A model generated the notes under the pieces. It was not told the origin of the DNA. It saw only the letters and a list, made by a program, of their open reading frames with translations, and ran no database searches. Positions 17,978-25,658 of a DNA stretch of 64,000 nt are shown here, piece after piece. This DNA comes from Massilia sp. erpn (GTDB lineage: Bacteria; Pseudomonadota; Gammaproteobacteria; Burkholderiales; Burkholderiaceae_D): assembly GCF_024400215.1 (NCBI RefSeq), contig NZ_CP053748.1, forward strand, positions 5,270,001 to 5,334,000. The letters are read 5' to 3'. How positions within the stretch are numbered: the stretch's first letter is position 1; each line of letters opens with the position of its first letter. The position numbers and the translations under genes are program-made.

Positions 17978-18709
17978 TCAGACGCCGTGCACCACGATAT
18001 TGCGGCCCTGGCGGGTCCAGCGCCCTCCGGCACCGGCGCCACGCTGGCCGCCGGCGGACGCGCCTTGCCCAGCGCCCGCGCCCATCCCGCTGCCCTGAGG
18101 TGCCATGCCCTGCGAGCTGCATTGTCCGCCCGCGCCGCGCCCCTTGCCCAGCAGGCCTGGGGCATACTTGCGCGCCGCCGCCGTGGCTGCAGCCTGGGCG
18201 ATCTGGCGCGGGTCGCCACCCTGTGCCTGCGCCGCGCGGCTGACCGTATCCGAGGCCAGCTTGACGAAGTTGCGCGCCCCTTCGAATTCGCGGTCCTCGC
18301 CGAGGAATTCGCCTTCCGCCTCCAGGCCCAGCGCGCCGCCGGCCGCCGAAGCCAGCCCGCTGCCGATCTTGGCGCCCAGCGGGCCGCCGAAATAGCCGCC
18401 GATGGCGCCACCGGCCAGCGGCAGGGCTTTCTTGGCTACGCCTTTCAGCACGCCGCCCACGGCCTGCCCTATCGGCGACTTGATGGCCGAGCCGACCGCC
18501 GATGCGGCCTTGCGCAGGAAGCTGCCGAGGAACTGCTCCAGCTCGGCCTCGTTGGTGACGGACAGCAGCTCGTTGGCCAGCTCCATTTCCTGCTGCTCGC
18601 TCAGCAGGCCACCTTCACCGCTCCATTCGCCCTGGCCGAACTCGTACTGCTCCGCCTCAAAGCCCATTTCCTGGCCAAATTCCAGGGTCGTGCGATCAAT
18701 GTCGTGCAT
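17978..18709 (-). CDS. Small glycine-rich helical protein, paralogue A2 of the sigma-54-linked operon
   Basis: 243 residues starting MHDIDRTTLEFGQEMGFEAE, preceded by GGGAG at good spacing. Layout: an acidic/aromatic N-terminus (EQYEFGQGEW, 20-29); helix EMELANELLSVTNEAELEQF (41-60); basic/Gly block; core VLKGVAKKALPLAGGAIGG (87-105) extending through GGPLGAKIGSGLASAAGGALG; a charged helix (EDREFEGARNFVKLASDTV); KYAPGLL; and an unusual Gly/Ala/Arg-rich tail (about 188-243) ending in a basic strand. It is clearly homologous to the protein at 12061-12612 over 65 residues. No signal peptide. Function unknown; second gene of the operon. Confidence 0.82.
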   Translation of the reverse strand: MHDIDRTTLEFGQEMGFEAEQYEFGQGEWSGEGGLLSEQQEMELANELLSVTNEAELEQFLGSFLRKAASAVGSAIKSPIGQAVGGVLKGVAKKALPLAGGAIGGYFGGPLGAKIGSGLASAAGGALGLEAEGEFLGEDREFEGARNFVKLASDTVSRAAQAQGGDPRQIAQAAATAAARKYAPGLLGKGRGAGGQCSSQGMAPQGSGMGAGAGQGASAGGQRGAGAGGRWTRQGRNIVVHGV

Positions 18710-18783
18710 GATGTGCTCCCAGTGATTAACAACTGCAATGAACAACACTCAATCCGGGGCGGGCTGCCGACCCGGCAAGTCCA

Positions 18784-19254
18784 TCATCTGCTTCCGTGGC
18801 GCAGCAAGCCTGGCGCATGGCGCCGCGCCGACTGCATCAGGCCTGAGCGCACCCGCGCCGCGGCATCGTCGCCGGGCGCGGCCAGTGCGTTGCGCACGGT
18901 GTCGAAGGCGAAACGGGTGAAATGCAGTGCCAGCTCGAACTCCTTATCCTCGGGACTCAGGCCTTCCAGCTCCAGGCCGAACAGGCGCGCGGCCTTCAGC
19001 TTGGCATCGCTGGCGCGCAGGGGGAAGACGGCGGCCGCCGCCGGATACAGGGCTTGCGACAAGGGCTGAACAAGCGCGCCGCCGCCCACCATCCGCGCCA
19101 GTTCGGCCAGCGTGGCGGCGATTTCGCTGCCGCTGCGGGCGGCCAGCAGGCGCGCGCCGAAACCAATTTCGGCATCCTCCGCGCGCCAGGAGGCACCGTT
19201 TTCGGGTCCGGATAGTTCCAGCTCCGGGTAATAATCGATCAATCGGCTTGCCAT
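18784..19254 (-). CDS. Small helical protein, diverged paralogue A3, first gene of the sigma-54-linked operon
   Basis: 156 residues starting MASRLIDYYPELELSGPENG, with GGAG correctly spaced before the ATG at 19254; a longer frame to 19323 would run into the promoter. It shares the tail pattern of the other two small proteins: a charged helix DKEFELALHFTRFAFDTVRN and SARRHAPGLLRHGSR correspond to DREFEGARNFVKLASDTV and KYAPGLL in A2. Its middle (LAELARMVGGGALVQPLSQA) is less basic and lacks the LKGVAK core, so it is diverged or specialised. Function unknown. It is promoter-proximal in the eight-gene operon. Confidence 0.72.
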   Translation of the reverse strand: MASRLIDYYPELELSGPENGASWRAEDAEIGFGARLLAARSGSEIAATLAELARMVGGGALVQPLSQALYPAAAAVFPLRASDAKLKAARLFGLELEGLSPEDKEFELALHFTRFAFDTVRNALAAPGDDAAARVRSGLMQSARRHAPGLLRHGSR

Positions 19255-19302
19255 GGTTTGCTCCGGCTGGCGGGCGGCAATAACCGCCCTCCGCCGCTTA
19301 AG

Positions 19303-19318
19303 TGCAAGCGCCATGCCA
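19303..19318 (-). promoter_or_regulatory. Sigma-54 (-24/-12) promoter of the eight-gene operon
   Basis: On the minus strand the sequence reads TGGCATGGCGCTTGCA: GG and GC dinucleotides exactly 10 bases apart, 14 of 16 positions compatible with TGGCAC-N5-TTGCW. Transcription would start near 19292, about 38 bases before the first ATG at 19254. A sigma-54 activator with intact GAFTGA is encoded at the other end of the cluster. Confidence 0.7.
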
Positions 19319-19395
19319 TGCACGGCATCAGGAGGAAAAGAAGGGAAAGCCGCGCCGGGCGGCGAAGAGGGATTCGCCCGCCGGCCTGGCCGGGC

Positions 19396-19427
19396 GCAAT
19401 GCGGCGAAGCGGCTTTCGCCGCATTGC
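19396..19427. repeat. 13-base inverted repeat between the dioxygenase gene and the sigma-54 promoter
   Basis: GCAATGCGGCGAA (19396-19408) / TTCGCCGCATTGC (19415-19427), perfect, 6-base loop. It sits 3 bases after the dioxygenase stop but has no T-tract on either strand. It lies about 104-135 bases upstream of the predicted sigma-54 start site, where activator sites are usually found. Terminator or upstream activating sequence; undecided. Confidence 0.55.
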
Positions 19428-19429
19428 AC

Positions 19430-20296
19430 TCAGGCTGCGACAGCCACCGTCAGCGTGGCGACATAGCCATCGGCCGCATTGCCGCTGATGGCGGCAAGCT
19501 GCAGGGAGTAGCCGTCGCTGAAGACATTGTCGGTGGCATAGCTGATCTGCGACAGATTACGCACGCTGGTACTGTAGCCGGCTGTGGCGTAGGCCTCGTT
19601 CAGCGTAGCCAGCGGGAAAGTGAACTGCGAAGTCTTGATGCGGTTGGCGACACTGGCCGCTTTCGCCAGGCTCGGATAGACCTCGAAATGCACATGGGGC
19701 ATGCGGCCCGCGTAGCAGCCGGGGAAGACAGTGGTGAAACTCAGGTCGCCATTGGCGTCGGCTTCCTGCACGCCGCGCAGATAATTCTGGCCGGTGACGC
19801 CGTTCGAGTACAGCGAGTAATTGCCCTCACGGTCGCAATGCCATAAGTACACAGCGAAACCGCTGGCGCCGCCGCAGCTATTGTTTGCGTTCACGATATG
19901 CAGCTTGATCGTCAGCCTGACGCCATCGGCCACGCCGATGGGGCCATTGAAACTGCTGCGGATATCCTGCCGCACCACGCCGCTCTGGGTCAGCACATTC
20001 ACCACGCCGTTGCCGTTGCTGTTGCTGCCATCAGCCGGGTATGGACCACCCGTTTCCTCTGGAATGACGGTGCAGCTTGTGCTGCTGCCGGTGCTGCCGG
20101 TGCTGCCGGTGGTGCCGCTGCCCGATGTCCCGGTCGCAGGCGCCGTTGCGGCGGTGCCGGATGAACCTCCGCCGCAACCGAGCATCGGCAGCGAGACCGC
20201 GCCAGCCATCAACCAGCGCATCGATTGACGCCGGCCGGTAGTGACGGCCAGTATTGCCCTCAGATCTTCGGCCAGGCTATGTTCGTGACTGTTCAT
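19430..20296 (-). CDS. Intradiol ring-cleavage dioxygenase-like exported protein
   Basis: 288 residues. The N-terminus has a short charged segment, then RRQSMRWLMAGAVSLPMLGC followed by GGGSSG, giving a Tat-like or lipoprotein export signal, and a Gly/Ser/Thr linker (about 45-75). The catalytic domain starts ETGGPYPADGSN. It contains GFAVYLWHCDREGNYSLYS and GCYAGRMPHVHFEV, the Tyr/His iron-ligand regions of protocatechuate/catechol dioxygenases. Exported intradiol-like proteins are common but mostly uncharacterised. SD is GAGGGGGGC. It starts 12 bases after the Gly/Ser-rich gene, apparently third in a chaperone-led operon. Confidence 0.85.
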   Translation of the reverse strand: MNSHEHSLAEDLRAILAVTTGRRQSMRWLMAGAVSLPMLGCGGGSSGTAATAPATGTSGSGTTGSTGSTGSSTSCTVIPEETGGPYPADGSNSNGNGVVNVLTQSGVVRQDIRSSFNGPIGVADGVRLTIKLHIVNANNSCGGASGFAVYLWHCDREGNYSLYSNGVTGQNYLRGVQEADANGDLSFTTVFPGCYAGRMPHVHFEVYPSLAKAASVANRIKTSQFTFPLATLNEAYATAGYSTSVRNLSQISYATDNVFSDGYSLQLAAISGNAADGYVATLTVAVAA

Positions 20297-20308
20297 GCCG
20301 CGCCCCCC

Positions 20309-20938
20309 TCAAGCCGAAGTGTTGATCAGATTGCCGCTGCTGCCCGCATTCGGCAGGCCATTTGCCAGCGCTTTCAGGAAGCTGCTCAATTGCGTGCTTG
20401 AGTCGGAACTGTCGCTGCCCAAGGCCTGCAGCAGGCTTTTAAACGAGCTTTCCAGCGACGTACTGCCCGATACCGTTTCATCCTTGGATGAGGCGCTACC
20501 ATCCAGCTTGGAAATCAAGCCTTGCAGATCGCTGGCCAGCTTGCCGGGACCACCGCCCGGCCCCGGTCCACCTGCACCACCGGGAGCGCCACCCTGGCCC
20601 GCCTCGCCATATGGCGGCGGCCCGCCCTGCGCACCGCCCTGCTCATGCAGGGCCGCCATCAAATCCTGCAAAAAACTGCCCAAAGCCTGGGCCCCATTGC
20701 TGCCGGTGCCGCTGGTACTGCTGGTGCTATCCGTATCCCCACCGGTGCTGACCGCATCCTCGGTGCCGCCGACGCCGATCGATTTCAAGGCATCGGCGAT
20801 AGCGTTCACCAGGCCGCCGCCATCGGGTGGCGGCGGTCGGCGCGCCGCAACCCCATCCGCACTGCCGTTCTGCGCTGTCTTGCCGGTATAGCCCAGCTGG
20901 CCGGCGGCGCTGCCGGCATTCAGGGACGTGATACTCAT
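20309..20938 (-). CDS. Gly/Ser-rich hypothetical protein in the Spy-like operon
   Basis: 209 residues, function unknown. It is low complexity (Gly, Ser, Pro), with three short amphipathic helices: LVNAIADALKSIGV (about 43-56), ALGSFLQDLMAAL (85-97) and SSFKSLLQALGS (165-176). No signal peptide is obvious; the start MSITSLNAGSAAGQLG resembles flagellar or secreted-protein N-termini. AAGGAG lies before the ATG. The gene lies between a Spy/CpxP-like chaperone gene (22 bases) and a dioxygenase-like gene (12 bases) and is probably co-transcribed with them. Confidence 0.65.
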   Translation of the reverse strand: MSITSLNAGSAAGQLGYTGKTAQNGSADGVAARRPPPPDGGGLVNAIADALKSIGVGGTEDAVSTGGDTDSTSSTSGTGSNGAQALGSFLQDLMAALHEQGGAQGGPPPYGEAGQGGAPGGAGGPGPGGGPGKLASDLQGLISKLDGSASSKDETVSGSTSLESSFKSLLQALGSDSSDSSTQLSSFLKALANGLPNAGSSGNLINTSA

Positions 20939-20960
20939 GCTCTACTCCTTCACGGTGGAT

Positions 20961-21563
20961 TCAAGGACGCGGTGGACGCGCCGCTCTGCGCTCTTCGATC
21001 TGCTTGCGCTGCTCGGGCGTCAGCAGGGACAGCAGCTTCTGATCTGTGCGCACTCTTTGCAGCTGCATATTGGCCATGGCCTGCGCCGCAGCCTGCGCCT
21101 GTTTGGCCGCCGCCGCGTCGTCATATTTATCTGCCAGGCGCATATCGTGCAGGGCGCGGGCCGCCTTCTCGTGGGCCTTGGCCTGTTCACGCAGATAGGG
21201 TGCCTGGGCATGCAGAATGGCGAAGACCTTGTCCTGTTGCGCCTCGCTCAATTGCAGACCGTGCAGAAATGGCGGCTCGCCACGCGGGCCGGGACCGGGA
21301 CCGGGGCCAAAGCCGGGACCGCGCGCAAAGCCATCCGGACCGTGCATGCCGGGATGCGGCCCACCCGGTGGCGGAAAGCCTGGCCCTTTCACGCCGCCCT
21401 GCTCTTCCGGCAAGCTTTCAAATCCGCCATCGGGGGCGGTCATCTCCGGACCACCGCGCTGCATGCCACGCGGCGGCGCCTCGCCGGCGGCAACAGCGCC
21501 CAGTGGCAGCGCCAGCGAAGCGGCCAGCGCGAATCCTTGCAAAGCTTGTTTTGTATTTTTCAT
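20961..21563 (-). CDS. Spy/CpxP-family periplasmic chaperone-like protein
   Basis: 200 residues from MKNTKQALQGFALAASLALP, a Sec signal peptide cleaved near GAVAAGEA. A Pro/Gly-rich linker (about 25-95) precedes the helical Spy-like region with two LTxxQ-type motifs: LQLSEAQQDKVFAILH and LLSLLTPEQRKQIEERR. Family members bind unfolded periplasmic proteins and dampen the Cpx envelope-stress response. It is divergent from a CpxR/CpxA-like pair, and two exact CpxR-type boxes lie in the shared upstream region. The longer frame to 21668 runs across those boxes and is rejected. Confidence 0.85.
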   Translation of the reverse strand: MKNTKQALQGFALAASLALPLGAVAAGEAPPRGMQRGGPEMTAPDGGFESLPEEQGGVKGPGFPPPGGPHPGMHGPDGFARGPGFGPGPGPGPRGEPPFLHGLQLSEAQQDKVFAILHAQAPYLREQAKAHEKAARALHDMRLADKYDDAAAAKQAQAAAQAMANMQLQRVRTDQKLLSLLTPEQRKQIEERRAARPPRP

Positions 21564-21614
21564 TTGCTTCAGTCCTATGAGTGGATCGGAACATCCATTC
21601 TCGGCCGGGCAGGT

Positions 21615-21683
21615 GTAAAGCGCTGTCAGGAGGAAGTAAAACCATGTAAAGACGGCCCCTTCCCCCATGTAAAAGCAGGTAAA
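21615..21683. promoter_or_regulatory. CpxR-type box array in the divergent spy-like/cpxRA-like promoter region
   Basis: Two exact direct repeats GTAAA-N5-GTAAA occur at 21636-21650 (GTAAAACCATGTAAA) and 21669-21683 (GTAAAAGCAGGTAAA). A half-degenerate one is at 21615-21629 (GTAAAGCGCTGTCAG). Spacings of 21 and 33 bases are close to two and three helical turns. The consensus is that known for CpxR in enterobacteria. Confidence 0.7.
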
Positions 21684-21747
21684 ACGGAATCGTGGCGCGG
21701 GGCTTGTTTGTTATGATGGGCTCATCCCATCCCATGAAAACACGGTA

Positions 21748-22440
21748 ATGAGCAAGGTTCTGCTGATAGACGACGATATCGAACTGGTAGGCATGTTCCA
21801 GGAATACCTGGAGCAGGAAGGCTTCAGCGTGCGCACGGCCAACGACGGCGAAAGCGGCGCGCGCGAAGCCCTCAGCGGCCAGTACGCGATCGCCGTGCTG
21901 GACGTGATGATGCCGCGCATGAACGGCCTGGAGACACTGCGCCGCATCCGCGCCGCCAGCCAGATGCCGGTGCTGATGCTGACCGCGCGTGGCGACGATA
22001 CCGACCGTATCGTCGGCCTGGAGCTGGGCGCCGACGATTACGTGGCCAAGCCCTGCACCCCGCGCGAATTGACGGCACGCATCCGCGCCATCCTGCGCCG
22101 CACCCAGAACAGCGCCGGCGACAGTAGCGGTTCCGCCCAGCCGCTGAACGTGGGCCAGCTCACCATGTGGCCCGAGCAGCGCCGCGCCACCTGGGCCGGC
22201 AATGCGCTGGAGCTGACCAGCACCGAGTTCAATCTGCTTGAAGTCTTGGCGCGCAATGCCGGCAAACCGGTCAGCAAGAGCACCTTGTCGGAACAGGGCC
22301 TGGGGCGGCCCATGGCGCGCTTCGACCGCAATATCGACGTGCATCTGAGCAGCCTGCGGCACAAGCTGGGCACCATCGCCGACGGCCGCTCCTGTCTGCA
22401 GACCGTGTACCGCATGGGCTATCAGCTCATCAAGGAGTAA
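21748..22440 (+). CDS. cpxR: OmpR-family response regulator, CpxR-like
   Basis: 230 residues. The receiver domain has the acidic pocket LLIDDD (residues 5-10), phospho-acceptor Asp in AIAVLDVMMPRMNGL (about D52), MLTARGDD and the Lys in YVAKPCTPREL. A winged-helix DNA-binding domain follows (LELTSTEFNLLEVLARNAGKPVSK, NIDVHLSSLRHKLG, TVYRMGYQLI). Predicted to bind the GTAAA boxes 65-130 bases upstream and autoregulate. It overlaps nothing; the kinase gene starts 4 bases after its stop. The CpxR name rests on similarity plus the spy-like gene and boxes next door. Confidence 0.85.
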   Translation: MSKVLLIDDDIELVGMFQEYLEQEGFSVRTANDGESGAREALSGQYAIAVLDVMMPRMNGLETLRRIRAASQMPVLMLTARGDDTDRIVGLELGADDYVAKPCTPRELTARIRAILRRTQNSAGDSSGSAQPLNVGQLTMWPEQRRATWAGNALELTSTEFNLLEVLARNAGKPVSKSTLSEQGLGRPMARFDRNIDVHLSSLRHKLGTIADGRSCLQTVYRMGYQLIKE

Positions 22441-22444
22441 GCGC

Positions 22445-23923
22445 GTGGGAAGGCTGTTCTGGAAATTCTTCTTTTCCATCCTGCTGGCGCAGTTTGCCGC
22501 CACGGTCGCCATCGGTGGCGCGGTCTGGCTGAAGGAGCACAACGCGCGCCAGCAAAAGCGGTTGGATATCGATACCAGCCCACCCGCTGAAATGGCCATC
22601 GAATCGGCCGTCGCCACCCTGAAGTTCGGCGGCGCCGGCGCGCTGCGCCAGCTGCTGGAGAATATGGACCGCCATCGCGTGTATGCGGTCGACGACAGCG
22701 GCAAGGAACTGCTGGGCCGCATCGTACAGCCACCGATGCTGGCGGAGGCGCGCGCTTTGCTGGGCAAGGGCGACCTGCGCGTAGTGCGCAAGGTGGCCAC
22801 GCCGGATGGCCATCCCTACCTGCTGTTCCTGCCATCGCGCGAGCATTTGCGCGGCCTGGGCATCGAGATGCCGCCACCGCTGCTGATCGGCCCCGGCGCC
22901 ATGTCCGGCCCGGATGCACCGCCCGGCCCACCGGAGCGCGCGATTCCGGCTGGCCCGAATGGCATGGAGCGTCCTCCTGGCCCGCCTGGCCCCCGCTTCC
23001 ATCCGCTGACGCCCTTCATTCCGCTGGCGGCGGCGGTGCTGGCCAGCCTCCTGTTCGCCGCCCTGCTGGCCTGGTACTTCTCGCGGCCGATCCGCGCGCT
23101 GCGCCAAGCCTTCGAGGCGGCATCGAGCGGCGACCTGGCGCCGCGCTTTGCGCAAGCGCCAAGCCGCCATGCCGATGAACTGAGCGATCTGGGACGCGAT
23201 TTCGACCGCATGACGGCGCGCCTGCGCAGCCTGATCGACGGCCAGACCCGCCTGCTGCACGACGTCTCGCACGAGCTACGCTCGCCGCTGGCGCGCCTGC
23301 AAGCGGCCATCGGCCTGGCGCATCAGCAGCCGGAAAAGATGCTGTCCTCGCTGGACCGCATCGAAAGGGAGAGCGTGCGTATGGACAAGCTGGTGGGCGA
23401 ACTGCTCACACTATCGCGCCTGGAAGCGGGTGCCTACAGTCCTGACCGGGAAGCGATCGGCATGGCCGAGCTGCTGGACCAGATTCTGGGCGACGCTGAA
23501 TTCGAGGCGGCTTCGCATGGCCGCGCCGTCACGCAGCAAGGCAATGCCGACGTGCTGGTCAAAGGTCAGGCCGAATTGCTGGCACGCGCCATCGAAAACG
23601 TGGTGCGCAACGCCATCAAGCATAGTCCGGTGGGAGAGTCGGTGATTGTGGAACTGGCGGCGCGGCCGGAACAGGCGCCGCGCCAGCTCAGCATCCGCGT
23701 TCTGGATCGCGGCCCGGGCGTGGCAGGAGAGGATCTGGCGACGATCTTCCAGCCCTTCTTCCGCAGCAGCGGCACGCAGAAAGACGTGGAAGGCCATGGC
23801 CTCGGTCTGGCCATCGCGCAGCAGGTGGTGCAGCAGCACGGTGGCAGCATTCAGGCTGCCAACCGTGAGGGCGGCGGCTTGTGCGTGGAAATCCTGCTGC
23901 CCGCCCAGCCCCTTGAATACTGA
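22445..23923 (+). CDS. cpxA: HAMP-domain sensor histidine kinase, CpxA-like
   Basis: 492 residues with a GTG start at 22445, preceded by AAGGAG at the end of the regulator gene. Transmembrane segment 1 is at about 5-27. A periplasmic sensor region follows (about 28-190, including a Pro-rich stretch GPDAPPGPPERAIPAGPNG), then TM2 (about 195-215). HAMP (SRPIRALRQAFEAASSGDL), the phospho-acceptor His in LLHDVSHELRSPLARLQAA and an ATPase domain with N-, G1- and G2-boxes (NVVRNAIKHS, DRGPGVAGED, GHGLGLAIAQQV) complete it. Predicted partner of the preceding regulator for envelope stress. Confidence 0.88.
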   Translation: MGRLFWKFFFSILLAQFAATVAIGGAVWLKEHNARQQKRLDIDTSPPAEMAIESAVATLKFGGAGALRQLLENMDRHRVYAVDDSGKELLGRIVQPPMLAEARALLGKGDLRVVRKVATPDGHPYLLFLPSREHLRGLGIEMPPPLLIGPGAMSGPDAPPGPPERAIPAGPNGMERPPGPPGPRFHPLTPFIPLAAAVLASLLFAALLAWYFSRPIRALRQAFEAASSGDLAPRFAQAPSRHADELSDLGRDFDRMTARLRSLIDGQTRLLHDVSHELRSPLARLQAAIGLAHQQPEKMLSSLDRIERESVRMDKLVGELLTLSRLEAGAYSPDREAIGMAELLDQILGDAEFEAASHGRAVTQQGNADVLVKGQAELLARAIENVVRNAIKHSPVGESVIVELAARPEQAPRQLSIRVLDRGPGVAGEDLATIFQPFFRSSGTQKDVEGHGLGLAIAQQVVQQHGGSIQAANREGGGLCVEILLPAQPLEY

Positions 23924-23926
23924 AGC

Positions 23927-24493
23927 TTAAGCCTTCGGCAGGGTCACGCCATGCTGGCCCTGGTACTTGCCGTTACGGTCCTTGTACGAGGTTTCGCAGA
24001 TTTCGTCCGACTCGAAGAACAGCACCTGGGCGCAGCCTTCGCCGGCGTAAATCTTGGCAGGCAGCGGCGTGGTGTTGGAGAACTCCAGCGTGACATAGCC
24101 TTCCCACTCCGGCTCGAACGGCGTAACATTGACAATAATGCCGCAGCGCGCATAGGTCGATTTACCCAGGCAGACCGTCAGCACATTGCGCGGAATGCGG
24201 AAGTATTCGATGGTGCGGGCCAGCGCGAAGGAGTTCGGCGGGATGATGCAGACATCGCTCTTCACATCCACGAAGGAGTTCGAATCGAAGTTCTTCGGAT
24301 CGACGATGGTGCTGTTGATATTGGTGAAAACCTTGAATTCGTCGGCGCAGCGGATATCGTAGCCGTAGGACGACGTACCGTAAGAGATCACCTTGCGGCC
24401 ATCGACCATGCGCACCTGGCCCGGCTCGTACGGCTCGATCATTCCGTGTTGCTCCGCCATCCGGCGTATCCATTTATCGCTTTTAATCGTCAT
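23927..24493 (-). CDS. dcd: dCTP deaminase
   Basis: 188 residues, normal length. Deaminates dCTP to dUTP for thymidylate synthesis. Recognisable throughout: [39 protein letters not shown], the trimer/active-site segment [54 protein letters not shown] with the catalytic Glu, and [11 protein letters not shown]. It is convergent with the sensor kinase gene, 3 bases apart. Confidence 0.97.
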   Translation of the reverse strand: MTIKSDKWIRRMAEQHGMIEPYEPGQVRMVDGRKVISYGTSSYGYDIRCADEFKVFTNINSTIVDPKNFDSNSFVDVKSDVCIIPPNSFALARTIEYFRIPRNVLTVCLGKSTYARCGIIVNVTPFEPEWEGYVTLEFSNTTPLPAKIYAGEGCAQVLFFESDEICETSYKDRNGKYQGQHGVTLPKA

Positions 24494-24589
24494 CGCAAGG
24501 CCATTTTCTGTAGATTGCAGGGTGGGCGAACGCTTGCGCGCCCGCAGTTTGGCAGCGATTTTACGCGAAAGGCCCGGCTTTGAACATTT

Positions 24590-25435
24590 TTAGCCGGCCA
24601 GGCTTGCTTCCGGCTGCTCGCCGCACAGGCTCGGATGCGGACCAATCAGAGAGCAAATCATCTCGCGCGTGGCCTGGGCGGCAGCCGTCGGCGACTCCAT
24701 GGGGAAGAGGTGACCGCCCGGCAGCAGGCGGAAATGCTCGCCCACCAGCGCCCGGGTCGCGTCCAGGCCGGCCTGGCGGTTTTCCACCGACACCGTGCCG
24801 CCAATAAAGCCAACCGGCACCGGGAAATCTCCCGCCACCAGGCTGCCGATATGGTGCGGCAGGCTGCGGTACACGGCCGTCTCGTTTTCGCGGGTAAAGC
24901 GCAGCTGCACGCCTTCCGGATGTGGCTTCAGTCCTGCTTCGATATAGTCCTGCAAAACGCCGGGCGCCCAGGCAGCGAAGATGTCCTTGCTGGCGAAGTG
25001 CTGCAGGGCCGCCGTAGGGTTGGGCCAGACATTGCGTCGGCGTGCCGAAAAACGGGCCGGCGAATAGCGGTCGGCCACCATGGTGCGCTTGAGCAGGCGC
25101 CACATCAAGGCGCGCCAGCCAGCCACCACGGGCGAATCGAGCAGCACCACGCAGCGCACCAGGTCAGGGCGCGCGGCGGCGGCCATGAGACTCAGCATGC
25201 CGCCCAGCGAATGGCCGACCAGGATCACCGGCTCTTCCCGGTAGTGTTTCGCCAGTTCGTCCAGCAACTCGCGCACCAGCGCATGCCAGCCATCCTGCAC
25301 CGGATAGACGGGATTGTGGGCGTGCATATCGAGGGCCTGGATGTCGAAGTCCTGGCCCAGCAGCTCAAACAGCTGGCGGTAAGTGCCCGCCGGGTAGCTG
25401 TTTGCGTGCGAAAAATGGATTTTTGGCTTGCTCAT
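24590..25435 (-). CDS. Alpha/beta hydrolase
   Basis: 281 residues with the alpha/beta-hydrolase fold: oxyanion region FSHANSYPAGTYRQLFE, nucleophile elbow VGHSLGGMLSLMAA (Ser), an acid-bearing strand near FIGGTVSVENR and the catalytic His in LLPGGHLFPMESP. Substrate unknown; the family includes esterases and lipases. Monocistronic, between dcd and comEC; the 222-base gap 25436-25658 to comEC holds nothing recognisable. Confidence 0.85.
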   Translation of the reverse strand: MSKPKIHFSHANSYPAGTYRQLFELLGQDFDIQALDMHAHNPVYPVQDGWHALVRELLDELAKHYREEPVILVGHSLGGMLSLMAAAARPDLVRCVVLLDSPVVAGWRALMWRLLKRTMVADRYSPARFSARRRNVWPNPTAALQHFASKDIFAAWAPGVLQDYIEAGLKPHPEGVQLRFTRENETAVYRSLPHHIGSLVAGDFPVPVGFIGGTVSVENRQAGLDATRALVGEHFRLLPGGHLFPMESPTAAAQATREMICSLIGPHPSLCGEQPEASLAG

Positions 25436-25658
25436 TGTGATATATGCGCCCAGCCGTGGCGGGCGGTCTCCTGATTGTTATCATTTCATTGTAAGGAGGC
25501 TGGCCCGGAAATATTGGTAGAAAGGCTCTAAGTTCTCTGCTTGGCAACCGCTTTCGCCGGAACGCCAGGCGTGGGATGGCGGGGAAAGAGCATGGCCTCA
25601 CTTGCGAAAAAGTTAAAGTTTCACCGATGTGGGAACGGCGCAGCCAATTTCAAGGATG

